A stretch of 8,557 nucleotides of DNA. Source: Gammaproteobacteria bacterium (GTDB lineage Bacteria > Pseudomonadota > Gammaproteobacteria > PS1 > Pseudothioglobaceae). The position numbers and the translations under genes were made by a program. Positions 1-4,722 of the stretch are shown piece by piece. The stretch spans positions 1 through 8,557 of the forward strand of contig JAPYOZ010000036.1 of NCBI GenBank assembly GCA_029941485.1, given 5' to 3'. Under the pieces are notes generated by a model that searched no databases, was not told where the DNA came from, and saw only the letters and a list, made by a program, of their open reading frames with translations. Every line of letters starts with the position of its first letter. The first letter of the stretch is position 1.

Positions 1-1061
1 GTGCATTCGTTGATCTTGGTGGTGTTGATGGTTTACTACACATTACAGACATCTCTTGGACGCGTGTTAACCATCCATCTGAGAAGTTGACGATTGGCGA
101 CAAGATTAAAGTTAAGGTTCTTAACTACGATAAAGAGAAGATGCGTGTTTCATTAGGTCTTAAGCAGTTGACTGCCAGTCCTTGGGATAACATCTCTGAC
201 CGTTTACCTATTGGTAAGAAAGTTGCGGGTACGGTTTCTAACTTAACCGACTACGGCGCGTTTGTACGCATCGAAGATGGTGTTGAAGGCTTGGTTCACG
301 TATCAGAAATGGATTGGACGAACGCAAATGCACGTCCATCTAAGATTGTTAAATTAGGTCAAGAAGTTGACGTGGTTGTTCTTGATGTTCAAGAGTCTAA
401 GCATCGTATTTCATTGTCAATGAAGCAAGCTCAAGAAAACCCTTGGGAAGCATTTGAAGCAACGTGCAATAAAGGTGATAAGATCGGTGTAACGGTTAAA
501 TCAATCACTGATTTTGGTTTGTTTGTTGGTCTTCCAGGTGGTATCGATGGTTTGATTCATTTAGCGGATATTTCTTGGGAAAAGAAATCTTCAGAAGCAC
601 TGGTTTCAGATTATTCTAAAGGTCAAGAACTCGAAGTTGTAATCCTAAACATTGACGCTGAGAAAGAGCGTATTTCTTTAGGCATTAAACAATTAGCAGA
701 AGATGACTTTATGTCGTACGCTTCATCAAATAAAAAAGGTGCAATCGTTAAAGGTACAATTAGTGAAGTAGATGCAAGAGGTGCAGTGGTTGCTCTAGCT
801 GACGATATTACTGGTTATCTGAAGGTAGGTGAGATTTCACAAGAGCGCATTGAAGATGCCTCTACTGTGCTTAAAGTAGGTGCAGAAGTTGAGGTCGTTA
901 TTACTCAAATCGACAAAAGATCTCGTAATATTTCATTGAGTATTAAAGCAAAAGATTCGGTAGAAGAAAAAGCCGCAATGGCAGATTACAATAAACAATC
1001 TTCTGAAGAGGCTACAGGTTCGACATTAGGTGATTTATTGAAACAAGCAAAAGATAAATAA
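1..1061 (+). CDS. rpsA: 30S ribosomal protein S1, 3' part (5' end outside window)
   Basis: S1 binds mRNA on the small ribosomal subunit and helps load messages with weak Shine-Dalgarno sites. The frame is open from the left edge (first full codon at base 3, reading AFVDLGGVDGLLHITDISW), so the gene begins upstream; a TTG at 87 is internal and not the start. About 352 residues are visible, against roughly 557 in E. coli S1. They cover the end of S1 repeat 3 (to about base 167) and repeats 4 (about 213-431), 5 (474-692) and 6 (735-950), each with the S1 pattern G-x-V-x(5)-G-x-[FV]-V ending in RISL-type strands. A charged tail ends in LLKQAKDK. The match to S1 repeat order, including LVHVSEMDWTN in repeat 4 and KSITDFG in repeat 5, is very close to my memory of the E. 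coli protein. ihfB follows 48 bp downstream, the usual gammaproteobacterial order. Confidence 0.98.
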   Translation, partial: AFVDLGGVDGLLHITDISWTRVNHPSEKLTIGDKIKVKVLNYDKEKMRVSLGLKQLTASPWDNISDRLPIGKKVAGTVSNLTDYGAFVRIEDGVEGLVHVSEMDWTNANARPSKIVKLGQEVDVVVLDVQESKHRISLSMKQAQENPWEAFEATCNKGDKIGVTVKSITDFGLFVGLPGGIDGLIHLADISWEKKSSEALVSDYSKGQELEVVILNIDAEKERISLGIKQLAEDDFMSYASSNKKGAIVKGTISEVDARGAVVALADDITGYLKVGEISQERIEDASTVLKVGAEVEVVITQIDKRSRNISLSIKAKDSVEEKAAMADYNKQSSEEATGSTLGDLLKQAKDK

Positions 1062-1085
1062 CTACGTATTACTACGTGGTTATTT
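1056..1085 (+). other. Hairpin overlapping the rpsA stop codon
   Basis: Bases 1056-1068 and 1073-1085 can pair over 13 positions (core ATAACTACGTA with TACGTGGTTAT, one G-U wobble) around a 4-base loop. The stem includes the rpsA stop codon. What follows is AU-rich but not a clean U run, so this is either a weak terminator/attenuator between rpsA and ihfB or a 3' mRNA-stabilising/processing structure. The structure is seen in the sequence; its function is inferred. Confidence 0.55.
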
Positions 1086-1109
1086 AAGATAATTTTAATT
1101 AAATTTTTT

Positions 1110-1388
1110 ATGAAAAAAACAGATCTTATTTTAAACTTGTCTGATCATTCTAGACTTTCAAAAGTTGATGCTAAAGCATCGGTTGAAGTTATTCTTGAAG
1201 CCTTAACAAAAGGCATTGTCTCAGGTGAAGGTGTTGAAATTAGAGGTTTTGGTGGGTTTTATAAAAAATATCGAAAAGCACGTTTAGGCATCAACCCGAA
1301 AACCAGCGAAAGAACGCAAGTAAAAGAGAAGTTTGTGCCATTTTTTAAACCGGGTAAATCGCTTAGAAAGTCAGTTAATAAAGACTAA
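1110..1388 (+). CDS. ihfB: Integration host factor beta subunit
   Basis: IHF-beta pairs with IHF-alpha (encoded elsewhere) to bend DNA sharply in the nucleoid, assisting recombination, replication and sigma-54 promoters. The 92-residue product has the complete HU/IHF fold: N-terminal helices (MKKTDLILNL...), the core strand motif EIRGFGGF at 43-50, the DNA-binding arm RKARLGINPKT with the intercalating proline at residue 63, and the C-terminal signature FKPGKSLRK at 79-87. Position directly after rpsA and the arm sequence favour the beta subunit over HU or IHF-alpha. The ATG has no recognisable Shine-Dalgarno sequence; the leader is nearly all A and U. It may depend on S1 binding or on coupling with rpsA. 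A likely intrinsic terminator follows at 1404-1435. Confidence 0.95.
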   Translation: MKKTDLILNLSDHSRLSKVDAKASVEVILEALTKGIVSGEGVEIRGFGGFYKKYRKARLGINPKTSERTQVKEKFVPFFKPGKSLRKSVNKD

Positions 1389-1403
1389 TATTGATTAGTT
1401 TTT

Positions 1404-1435
1404 AAAGTGACGTTAATGTATAATTTCACTTTTTT
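1404..1435 (+). terminator. Likely intrinsic terminator of ihfB
   Basis: AAAGTGA (1404-1410) is complementary to TCACTTT (1426-1432), giving a 7-bp stem with a 15-base loop that runs into six consecutive T (1430-1435). The stem is short and AT-rich, so efficiency may be modest. It overlaps the -10 element of the tRNA-Lys promoter. Confidence 0.5.
1419..1424 (+). promoter_or_regulatory. -10 element of the tRNA-Lys promoter
   Basis: A perfect TATAAT lies 13 bases before the mature tRNA 5' end, predicting initiation around 1430-1432 and a 5' leader of only about 6-8 nucleotides. No good -35 hexamer sits 16-18 bp upstream (candidates TAGTTT and TTAGTT are poor). The preceding TG lacks the one-base spacer of a true extended -10. 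The -10 is seen; the transcription start is inferred. Confidence 0.6.
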
Positions 1436-1437
1436 AT

Positions 1438-1513
1438 GGGGCGTTAGCTCAGTTGGTAGAGCACCGGACTTTTAATCCGATGGTCGAGCGTTCAAATCGC
1501 TCACGCCCCACCA
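1438..1513 (+). tRNA. tRNA-Lys (anticodon UUU)
   Basis: A complete 76-nt cloverleaf with an encoded CCA tail. Acceptor GGGGCGT (1438-1444) pairs with ACGCCCC (1503-1509). The D stem is GCTC/GAGC, the anticodon loop is CTTTTAA (1469-1475) with anticodon TTT at 1471-1473, and the T stem is GAGCG/CGCTC with loop TTCAAAT. The discriminator is A1510. The whole resembles E. coli tRNA-Lys. One oddity is that the outermost anticodon-stem pair (27:43) is C-A rather than a Watson-Crick pair. It is a single gene, flanked by one terminator on each side. Confidence 0.97.
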
Positions 1514-1519
1514 TATTCT

Positions 1520-1550
1520 AAAAAGGGTTTCCATAAGGGAAGCCCTTTTT
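1520..1550 (+). terminator. Intrinsic terminator after tRNA-Lys
   Basis: A 13-bp stem: 1520-1532 (five A, GGG, TTT, CC) pairs with 1538-1550 (GGAAGCCC then five T), with one U-G wobble and a 5-base loop. The A run on the left and T run on the right would let it act in both directions, but only the plus strand has an upstream gene here. It separates the tRNA unit from slyD. Confidence 0.9.
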
Positions 1551-1559
1551 AATATTTAA

Positions 1560-1578
1560 TAGGCGCAATTTAGGCGCA
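1560..1578 (+). repeat. Short direct repeat TAGGCGCA x2 before slyD
   Basis: TAGGCGCA occurs at 1560-1567 and again at 1571-1578. The 11-bp period, about one helical turn, places both copies on the same DNA face, just upstream of the slyD ribosome-binding site (GGAG at 1584-1587). This could be a small regulator site or chance. Confidence 0.4.
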
Positions 1579-1595
1579 CAAACGGAGACGGTAAA

Positions 1596-2078
1596 ATGAC
1601 AGTAAAAAAAGATAAGGTAGTTGAAATGCACTACACACTAAAAAACGACAAAGGCGATGTAATTGATTCATCTAAAGACAAAGAACCAATGCCATTTATC
1701 CAAGGTCACGGTAATATTATTCCTGGTTTAGAGAGTGCTTTAGAAGGCATGAAAATAGGCGAGTCTTGTGATGTTTCTGTTAACCCAGAAGAGGGTTATG
1801 GTGTACACCATCCTGAAGCAATCCAAGAGATTCCAATGGAGGCATTAAAAGACATTGATAACCTTAAGGTAGGAATGGAGCTGCAATCTCAAGATGAAAA
1901 AGGCAACCCATTCATTGTTCGTGTTAAAGAAATTAACAAAGACACAGTAACGGTTGATGCTAATCACCCATTGGCTGGCGAAACATTGCATTTTAGTGTT
2001 AGTATTGAAAACGTGAGAGGGGCCAGCAAAGAAGAGCTTGAGCATGGTCATGTTCATTCTGGCTCTTGTTCACACTAA
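1596..2078 (+). CDS. slyD: SlyD-type FKBP peptidyl-prolyl cis-trans isomerase
   Basis: SlyD is a cytoplasmic prolyl isomerase and chaperone that, in E. coli, also supplies nickel for hydrogenase maturation. The 160 residues show the FKBP fold split by an insert-in-flap (IF) chaperone domain. The N-terminal FKBP part has FIQGHGNIIPGLESALEG (34-51) and NPEEGYG (63-69). The IF domain spans roughly 76-120, and DANHPLAGETLHF (121-133) returns to FKBP. The tail ELEHGHVHSGSCSH keeps a small metal-binding cluster (H150, H152, H154, C158, H160) but is much shorter than the His/Cys-rich tail of E. coli SlyD (196 residues). GGAG lies 8 bases before the ATG. There is no signal peptide. It probably heads a two-gene unit with the methyltransferase 22 bp downstream. 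No promoter between the tRNA terminator and the ATG could be assigned with confidence. Confidence 0.93.
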   Translation: MTVKKDKVVEMHYTLKNDKGDVIDSSKDKEPMPFIQGHGNIIPGLESALEGMKIGESCDVSVNPEEGYGVHHPEAIQEIPMEALKDIDNLKVGMELQSQDEKGNPFIVRVKEINKDTVTVDANHPLAGETLHFSVSIENVRGASKEELEHGHVHSGSCSH

Positions 2079-2100
2079 AATTCCTATTTAAAGTGGCGTA

Positions 2101-2742
2101 ATGACTCTTCATTGTCCGTTATGCCATTCTAATCAAATAAAACCTTATTTTCAGAGTAAAGATACTACTTATCTCAATTGTTCACAATGTGATTTGGTGT
2201 TTGCACCTAAAGAATTTCACTTAAGTGATTCCGAAGAAAAGGCTCGCTACGATTCTCATCAAAACAATCCTGAAGACGAACGTTATCGCCGGTTTTTATC
2301 TCAAGTGTTTAATCCGGTTATAGATTTTATTAAACCAAGCGCTACGGGCTTAGATTTTGGCAGTGGACCTGGCCCAACTTTATCAGTAATGTTTGAAGAG
2401 CGTGGCTTTAAAGTGGATTTATTTGATAAATTTTATGCCAATGATGAATCTATCTTTAACAATAAATACGATTTTATTACTGCTACAGAAGTGGTTGAAC
2501 ATTTGGACAATCCTGGCGCTCAGCTAACGAAGCTATGCAACATGCTGAACAAGTCTGGAGTGTTGGCAATCATGACAAAAATGCTTAATAATAACATTGA
2601 TTTTTCGTCTTGGTATTACAAGGACGATCCAACTCATGTTTGTTTTTTCAGTAAAGTTACAATGAGCTACCTTGCCAACATATGGAGTATGGATGTTAAT
2701 TTTTATGGCGATGACGTTGTCTTGTTTTTAAATGCAAAATAA
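2101..2742 (+). CDS. Zinc-ribbon class I SAM-dependent methyltransferase
   Basis: A 213-residue protein of unknown substrate. The N-terminus carries a rubredoxin-like zinc ribbon with two CxxC knuckles (C5/C8 and C27/C30). A class I methyltransferase core follows: motif I LDFGSGPGPTLS (84-95) for S-adenosylmethionine, the acidic post-I strand VDLFDKF (105-111), and TEVVEHL (129-135) at the motif II/III position. DDPTHVCFFS (175-184) is a segment common in this group. The ribbon suggests a protein, RNA or nucleic-acid-bound target, but nothing in the sequence fixes it. The ATG has only a weak AGTGG upstream and lies 22 bp after slyD, so co-transcription with slyD is likely. No good terminator follows before the convergent gene. 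Confidence 0.85.
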   Translation: MTLHCPLCHSNQIKPYFQSKDTTYLNCSQCDLVFAPKEFHLSDSEEKARYDSHQNNPEDERYRRFLSQVFNPVIDFIKPSATGLDFGSGPGPTLSVMFEERGFKVDLFDKFYANDESIFNNKYDFITATEVVEHLDNPGAQLTKLCNMLNKSGVLAIMTKMLNNNIDFSSWYYKDDPTHVCFFSKVTMSYLANIWSMDVNFYGDDVVLFLNAK

Positions 2743-2812
2743 CAAAGACGAACAAACGCTTTATGCGTTCATCACAATCTTTGCTTTACAACAACACGAA
2801 TCGTTTAATAAC

Positions 2813-3220
2813 TTATAAATGTTCTACGTGAAAACGTCCGTAAAAACGAATGTTTTCAGCACGGTGTGATTGCAGAATTTCCGTAACTTTATTACGAGCA
2901 ACGTCCGTGAGTGCTGGTACGCTCAACACAACGTGTCCTTCTTTGAGACTGGTTTTAATGCGCTTAAGATAAGCTAACTCCTCACCTTGTGCAACGCGCT
3001 GCCAAGTGCGAACTACCTTAGTTAAAAAACCATGATTACGTCCATCTGGATCAAGAAATTTTAATCCTTCTGAACCAACTGATTCATCAATTTGAGAATC
3101 ATCAAACCCTGCATTTATTAAATCACAGCATGCCTCGTCAGCCTCCATTTTCGTATCTATGATAGCAACGATACGGTTAGTTGGATACGTTTCGAAATTT
3201 TGTTTTGTATGCGCTAACAT
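2813..3220 (-). CDS. Conserved-looking 135-residue protein of unknown function
   Basis: I do not recognise a named family. The protein is soluble, with no signal peptide or membrane segment. It has two beta-alpha-beta-like halves: NRIVAIIDTKMEADEACCDLINAGF (split as 15-25 strand, 26-39 helix) and HVVLSVP-x-LTDVARNKVTEILQSHRAENIRFYG (96-128). A central stretch at 47-71 (VGSEGLKFLDPDG, then HGFLTKVVR) is probably a conserved loop. The layout recalls small general-stress proteins of the YflT type, but that is only a resemblance. The start is well supported: AGGAGAA (3225-3231) lies just upstream of the ATG. Its leader contains a long palindrome (3248-3271), implying regulation. It converges with the methyltransferase and is divergent from DUF423. 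Confidence 0.8.
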   Translation of the reverse strand: MLAHTKQNFETYPTNRIVAIIDTKMEADEACCDLINAGFDDSQIDESVGSEGLKFLDPDGRNHGFLTKVVRTWQRVAQGEELAYLKRIKTSLKEGHVVLSVPALTDVARNKVTEILQSHRAENIRFYGRFHVEHL

Positions 3221-3247
3221 TGTATTCTCCTATTTTTAGTTAAATTC

Positions 3248-3271
3248 AACCAATGTAAATTTCCATTGGTT
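3248..3271. promoter_or_regulatory. 24-bp near-perfect palindrome (operator or leader hairpin)
   Basis: AACCAATG (3248-3255) and CATTGGTT (3264-3271) are perfect inverted arms around TAAATTTC, whose centre AAATTT is itself symmetric about the same axis. Eleven of twelve position pairs match. It lies between a candidate -10 (3279-3284, minus) and the ribosome-binding site of the minus-strand gene. As DNA it could bind a dimeric repressor just past the start site. As RNA it would form an 8-bp hairpin at the very 5' end. Confidence 0.6.
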
Positions 3272-3278
3272 TGTATTC

Positions 3279-3308
3279 ACTATACACTCAGCCTTCAATT
3301 TATAAGAA
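3279..3308 (-). promoter_or_regulatory. Candidate promoter of the 135-residue gene
   Basis: On the minus strand TTCTTA (3308-3303) and TATAGT (3284-3279) are separated by 18 bp. The -10 is good (5/6) and the -35 weak (3/6). Initiation would fall around 3272, directly at the edge of the palindrome, leaving a leader of about 50 bases. Confidence 0.4.
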
Positions 3309-3331
3309 CATAAGAAAAACAACTATTCTTA
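3303..3331. repeat. Three TAAGAA motifs in the divergent promoter region
   Basis: TAAGAA occurs at 3303-3308 and 3311-3316 as a direct repeat with 8-bp period, and once inverted (TTCTTA) at 3326-3331. The outer copies coincide with the candidate -35 positions of the two divergent promoters. The 165 bp between the two start codons (3221-3385) hold nothing else I can call apart from the palindrome. Confidence 0.35.
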
Positions 3332-3355
3332 AGTTAATAGGCGTATAGTTATAAA
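3326..3355 (+). promoter_or_regulatory. Candidate promoter of the DUF423 gene
   Basis: TTCTTA (3326-3331) and TATAAA (3350-3355) with 18-bp spacing, about 30 bases before the ATG. TATAGT at 3344-3349 is an alternative -10. Weak -35, so only a candidate. Confidence 0.3.
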
Positions 3356-3385
3356 GGTTTGTGACTTTATTTTTTTTAATTGTTA

Positions 3386-3763
3386 ATGAAAAATTTTTGG
3401 ATTTTTGTTGCTATTAGTGGTGCACTGGCAGTAATTATGGGTGCCATGTCTGCACACGCACTTAAAGACAGTTTAAGTATTGAAGACATTGCCCGTATTC
3501 AAACCGCTGCTACTTACCAAATGTACCACACGTTGATTATCGCCGTATTAACTGTGTATTATCAATACAAACCAATACAACCCATCAAACAAAGTAGCTG
3601 GATATTTGCCATGGGTATCGTTATGTTTTCAGGTAGTTTGTACGCATATACTTTTAGCAAAATTCATGCGATGGTTTTTATCACTCCGATTGGTGGCATG
3701 CTGTTTATTTTGGGCTGGTTAAGTCTAATTCGGCTAACCGTTAATACCGATAAATCTGAATAA
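3386..3763 (+). CDS. DUF423 (YgdD-type) small inner-membrane protein
   Basis: A 125-residue hydrophobic protein of the DUF423 family, to which E. coli YgdD belongs (about 131 residues); the function is not established. It has four predicted membrane segments (roughly 4-24, 42-60, 68-88 and 95-117). Family hallmarks visible are GAMSAHAL (19-26), IQTAATYQMYHTL (39-51), FSGSLY and TPIGGMLFILGW. I start it at the ATG at 3386, which gives the charged MKNFW N-terminus typical of the family; a TTG two codons upstream (3380) is possible but unlikely. No Shine-Dalgarno sequence precedes the ATG: the leader is a run of T with scattered A. It is a single-gene unit ending at a strong terminator. Confidence 0.92.
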   Translation: MKNFWIFVAISGALAVIMGAMSAHALKDSLSIEDIARIQTAATYQMYHTLIIAVLTVYYQYKPIQPIKQSSWIFAMGIVMFSGSLYAYTFSKIHAMVFITPIGGMLFILGWLSLIRLTVNTDKSE

Positions 3764-3775
3764 ATTCTAGGCGAA

Positions 3776-3805
3776 AAAAAAGGTCTGCAACTGCAGACCT
3801 TTTTT
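3776..3805. terminator. Strong bidirectional intrinsic terminator
   Basis: GGTCTGC (3782-3788) pairs with GCAGACC (3793-3799) around the loop AACT. The stem is extended by six A on the left and six T on the right (13 bp in all). It ends both the DUF423 gene (plus) and the converging DUF302 gene (minus, stop at 3822). Confidence 0.92.
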
Positions 3806-3821
3806 AGTAGTCAAAAATAAA

Positions 3822-4625
3822 CTAGAAAGAACCTTCTTTTGCACCCTCTAAGATATTATTCATTTTTTCAGCAACGTCCATAGCAGGACTTAGCGCATCT
3901 TCTGGCAGGTTCATGGCTTGCATGACATCAGGATTCATACTGAACATTCTGATTTTTCCGTCTTTGCCTTCGACCACGGCAATTCGGCAAGGCAAAATAA
4001 CCGAGTATCGGTCATCAATGTCGGCAATTTTACCGGCTGTTGCCGCGTCACAAATATTGTGAATGCTTAGATGTCTATAAGGTTCTCCGGTTACGTTTTT
4101 AATTTGTTCACTCAGTGGAAACATAGCCACGTGTAAGATGCTTTCATTGGTTGCCATTGATTTAATGGATTCATCCACTTCTGGGCCAGTAATACCTTCA
4201 TCCACCTCAGTAACTTGTACCATTTGCATGAACATTTCAGGAGTAATTCCTTGAGGTTGTTGACTGGAAGTACTTTCACTTTTAGATTGCGTCTTGTGAT
4301 GCATTGGATTGAATTTCTGATTTTGCCAATTATGTCCGCCATTAAAAGGACCCATATTATTCATTGGGCCAAATCGATTAGAACCAGTATTAAAACCAAA
4401 TGGCTGGACGCCAGAGTTAAAACCAAAAGGCTGATAACCTCCGCCACCAAAAGGGTTAAAGTTGTTGTTGCCACCATTGAATGGTCCAAATGAATTACCA
4501 TTACTACCAAATGAGCTGGGGTTAAAGTTATTGTTATTATTCCAAGGACTCCAGTTTTCAGCACTTGCATTGCCTATTGTCAAAATACTTGTAAAAGCCA
4601 AAATGGCTGATAGTTTATTTTTCAT
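3822..4625 (-). CDS. Secreted DUF302 protein with Gly/Asn/Phe-rich head (sulfur-globule-protein-like)
   Basis: A 267-residue exported protein in three parts. Residues 1-22 are a classical signal peptide (MKNKL, hydrophobic core, cleavage after ASA). Residues 23-110 are low complexity, rich in N, G, F and P with a few W/Y. They contain repeated pieces such as FGPFNGG (46-52), GPFNGG (92-97) and a tandem QPFGFNSGV/QPFGFNTGS (65-82). A Ser/Gln/Lys linker and helical stretch (111-158) lead to a DUF302-like domain (about 160-235) with the characteristic cysteines in HNICDA (C192) and LPCRIAV (C213). The head resembles the Gly/Asn/aromatic-rich sulfur globule envelope proteins of sulfur oxidisers; that is a compositional resemblance, not a proven homology. 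The ATG at 4625 has AAGGAG at 4632-4637; an upstream in-frame ATG (4667) would add 14 residues and bury the signal peptide. It is divergent from the rhodanese-MBL gene. Confidence 0.87.
   Translation of the reverse strand: MKNKLSAILAFTSILTIGNASAENWSPWNNNNNFNPSSFGSNGNSFGPFNGGNNNFNPFGGGGYQPFGFNSGVQPFGFNTGSNRFGPMNNMGPFNGGHNWQNQKFNPMHHKTQSKSESTSSQQPQGITPEMFMQMVQVTEVDEGITGPEVDESIKSMATNESILHVAMFPLSEQIKNVTGEPYRHLSIHNICDAATAGKIADIDDRYSVILPCRIAVVEGKDGKIRMFSMNPDVMQAMNLPEDALSPAMDVAEKMNNILEGAKEGSF
4380..4433 (-). repeat. Tandem 27-bp coding repeat (QPFGFN unit)
   Basis: Two adjacent 9-codon units encode QPFGFNSGV and QPFGFNTGS, residues 65-73 and 74-82 of the DUF302 protein. This looks like recent in-frame duplication within the low-complexity head. 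Confidence 0.75.
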
Positions 4626-4657
4626 TTCTCTCTCCTTAAGCTTTAACTGAAGGTATA

Positions 4658-4687
4658 AGTGTAGCATAAATGATTTTTATATGTCAT
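4658..4687 (-). promoter_or_regulatory. Candidate promoter of the DUF302 gene
   Basis: On the minus strand ATGACA (4687-4682, 5/6 to the -35 consensus), an 18-bp spacer and TACACT (4663-4658) preceded by TGC, i.e. an extended -10 (TGnTACACT). A plus-strand CATAAT at 4685-4690, a possible -10 for the rhodanese-MBL gene, overlaps this -35. Transcription of the two genes could therefore interfere or be co-regulated. Confidence 0.45.
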
Positions 4688-4722
4688 AATTGTTTCAAAT
4701 TTTCTTATAAAAAAGGAACAAA

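Noticed and set aside
1438..1578. tRNA-Lys 3' end plus the TAGGCGCA repeat as a phage or island attachment site
   Set aside because: No integrase or foreign cargo is present, the repeat does not match the tRNA sequence, and housekeeping genes continue directly after.
1845..2057. 70-residue open frame antisense to slyD
   Set aside because: It lies wholly inside a well-supported gene, has no ribosome-binding site or recognisable domain, and looks like a shadow frame.
2743..2783. Possible terminator after the methyltransferase
   Set aside because: CAAAGA/TCTTTG (2743-2748, 2778-2783) and AACGC/GCGTT (2755-2759, 2765-2769) can pair, but the structure is interrupted and has no T run, so I do not call it.
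4112..4650. Several open frames on both strands overlapping the DUF302 protein's N-rich region
   Set aside because: Low-complexity codons (AAT, GGT, TTT) leave other frames open by chance. None has a start signal or plausible composition.
4705..4722. TTATAA just before the rhodanese-MBL start as a -10 element
   Set aside because: It overlaps the region next to the ribosome-binding site and would leave almost no leader; no -35 hexamer is at proper distance.
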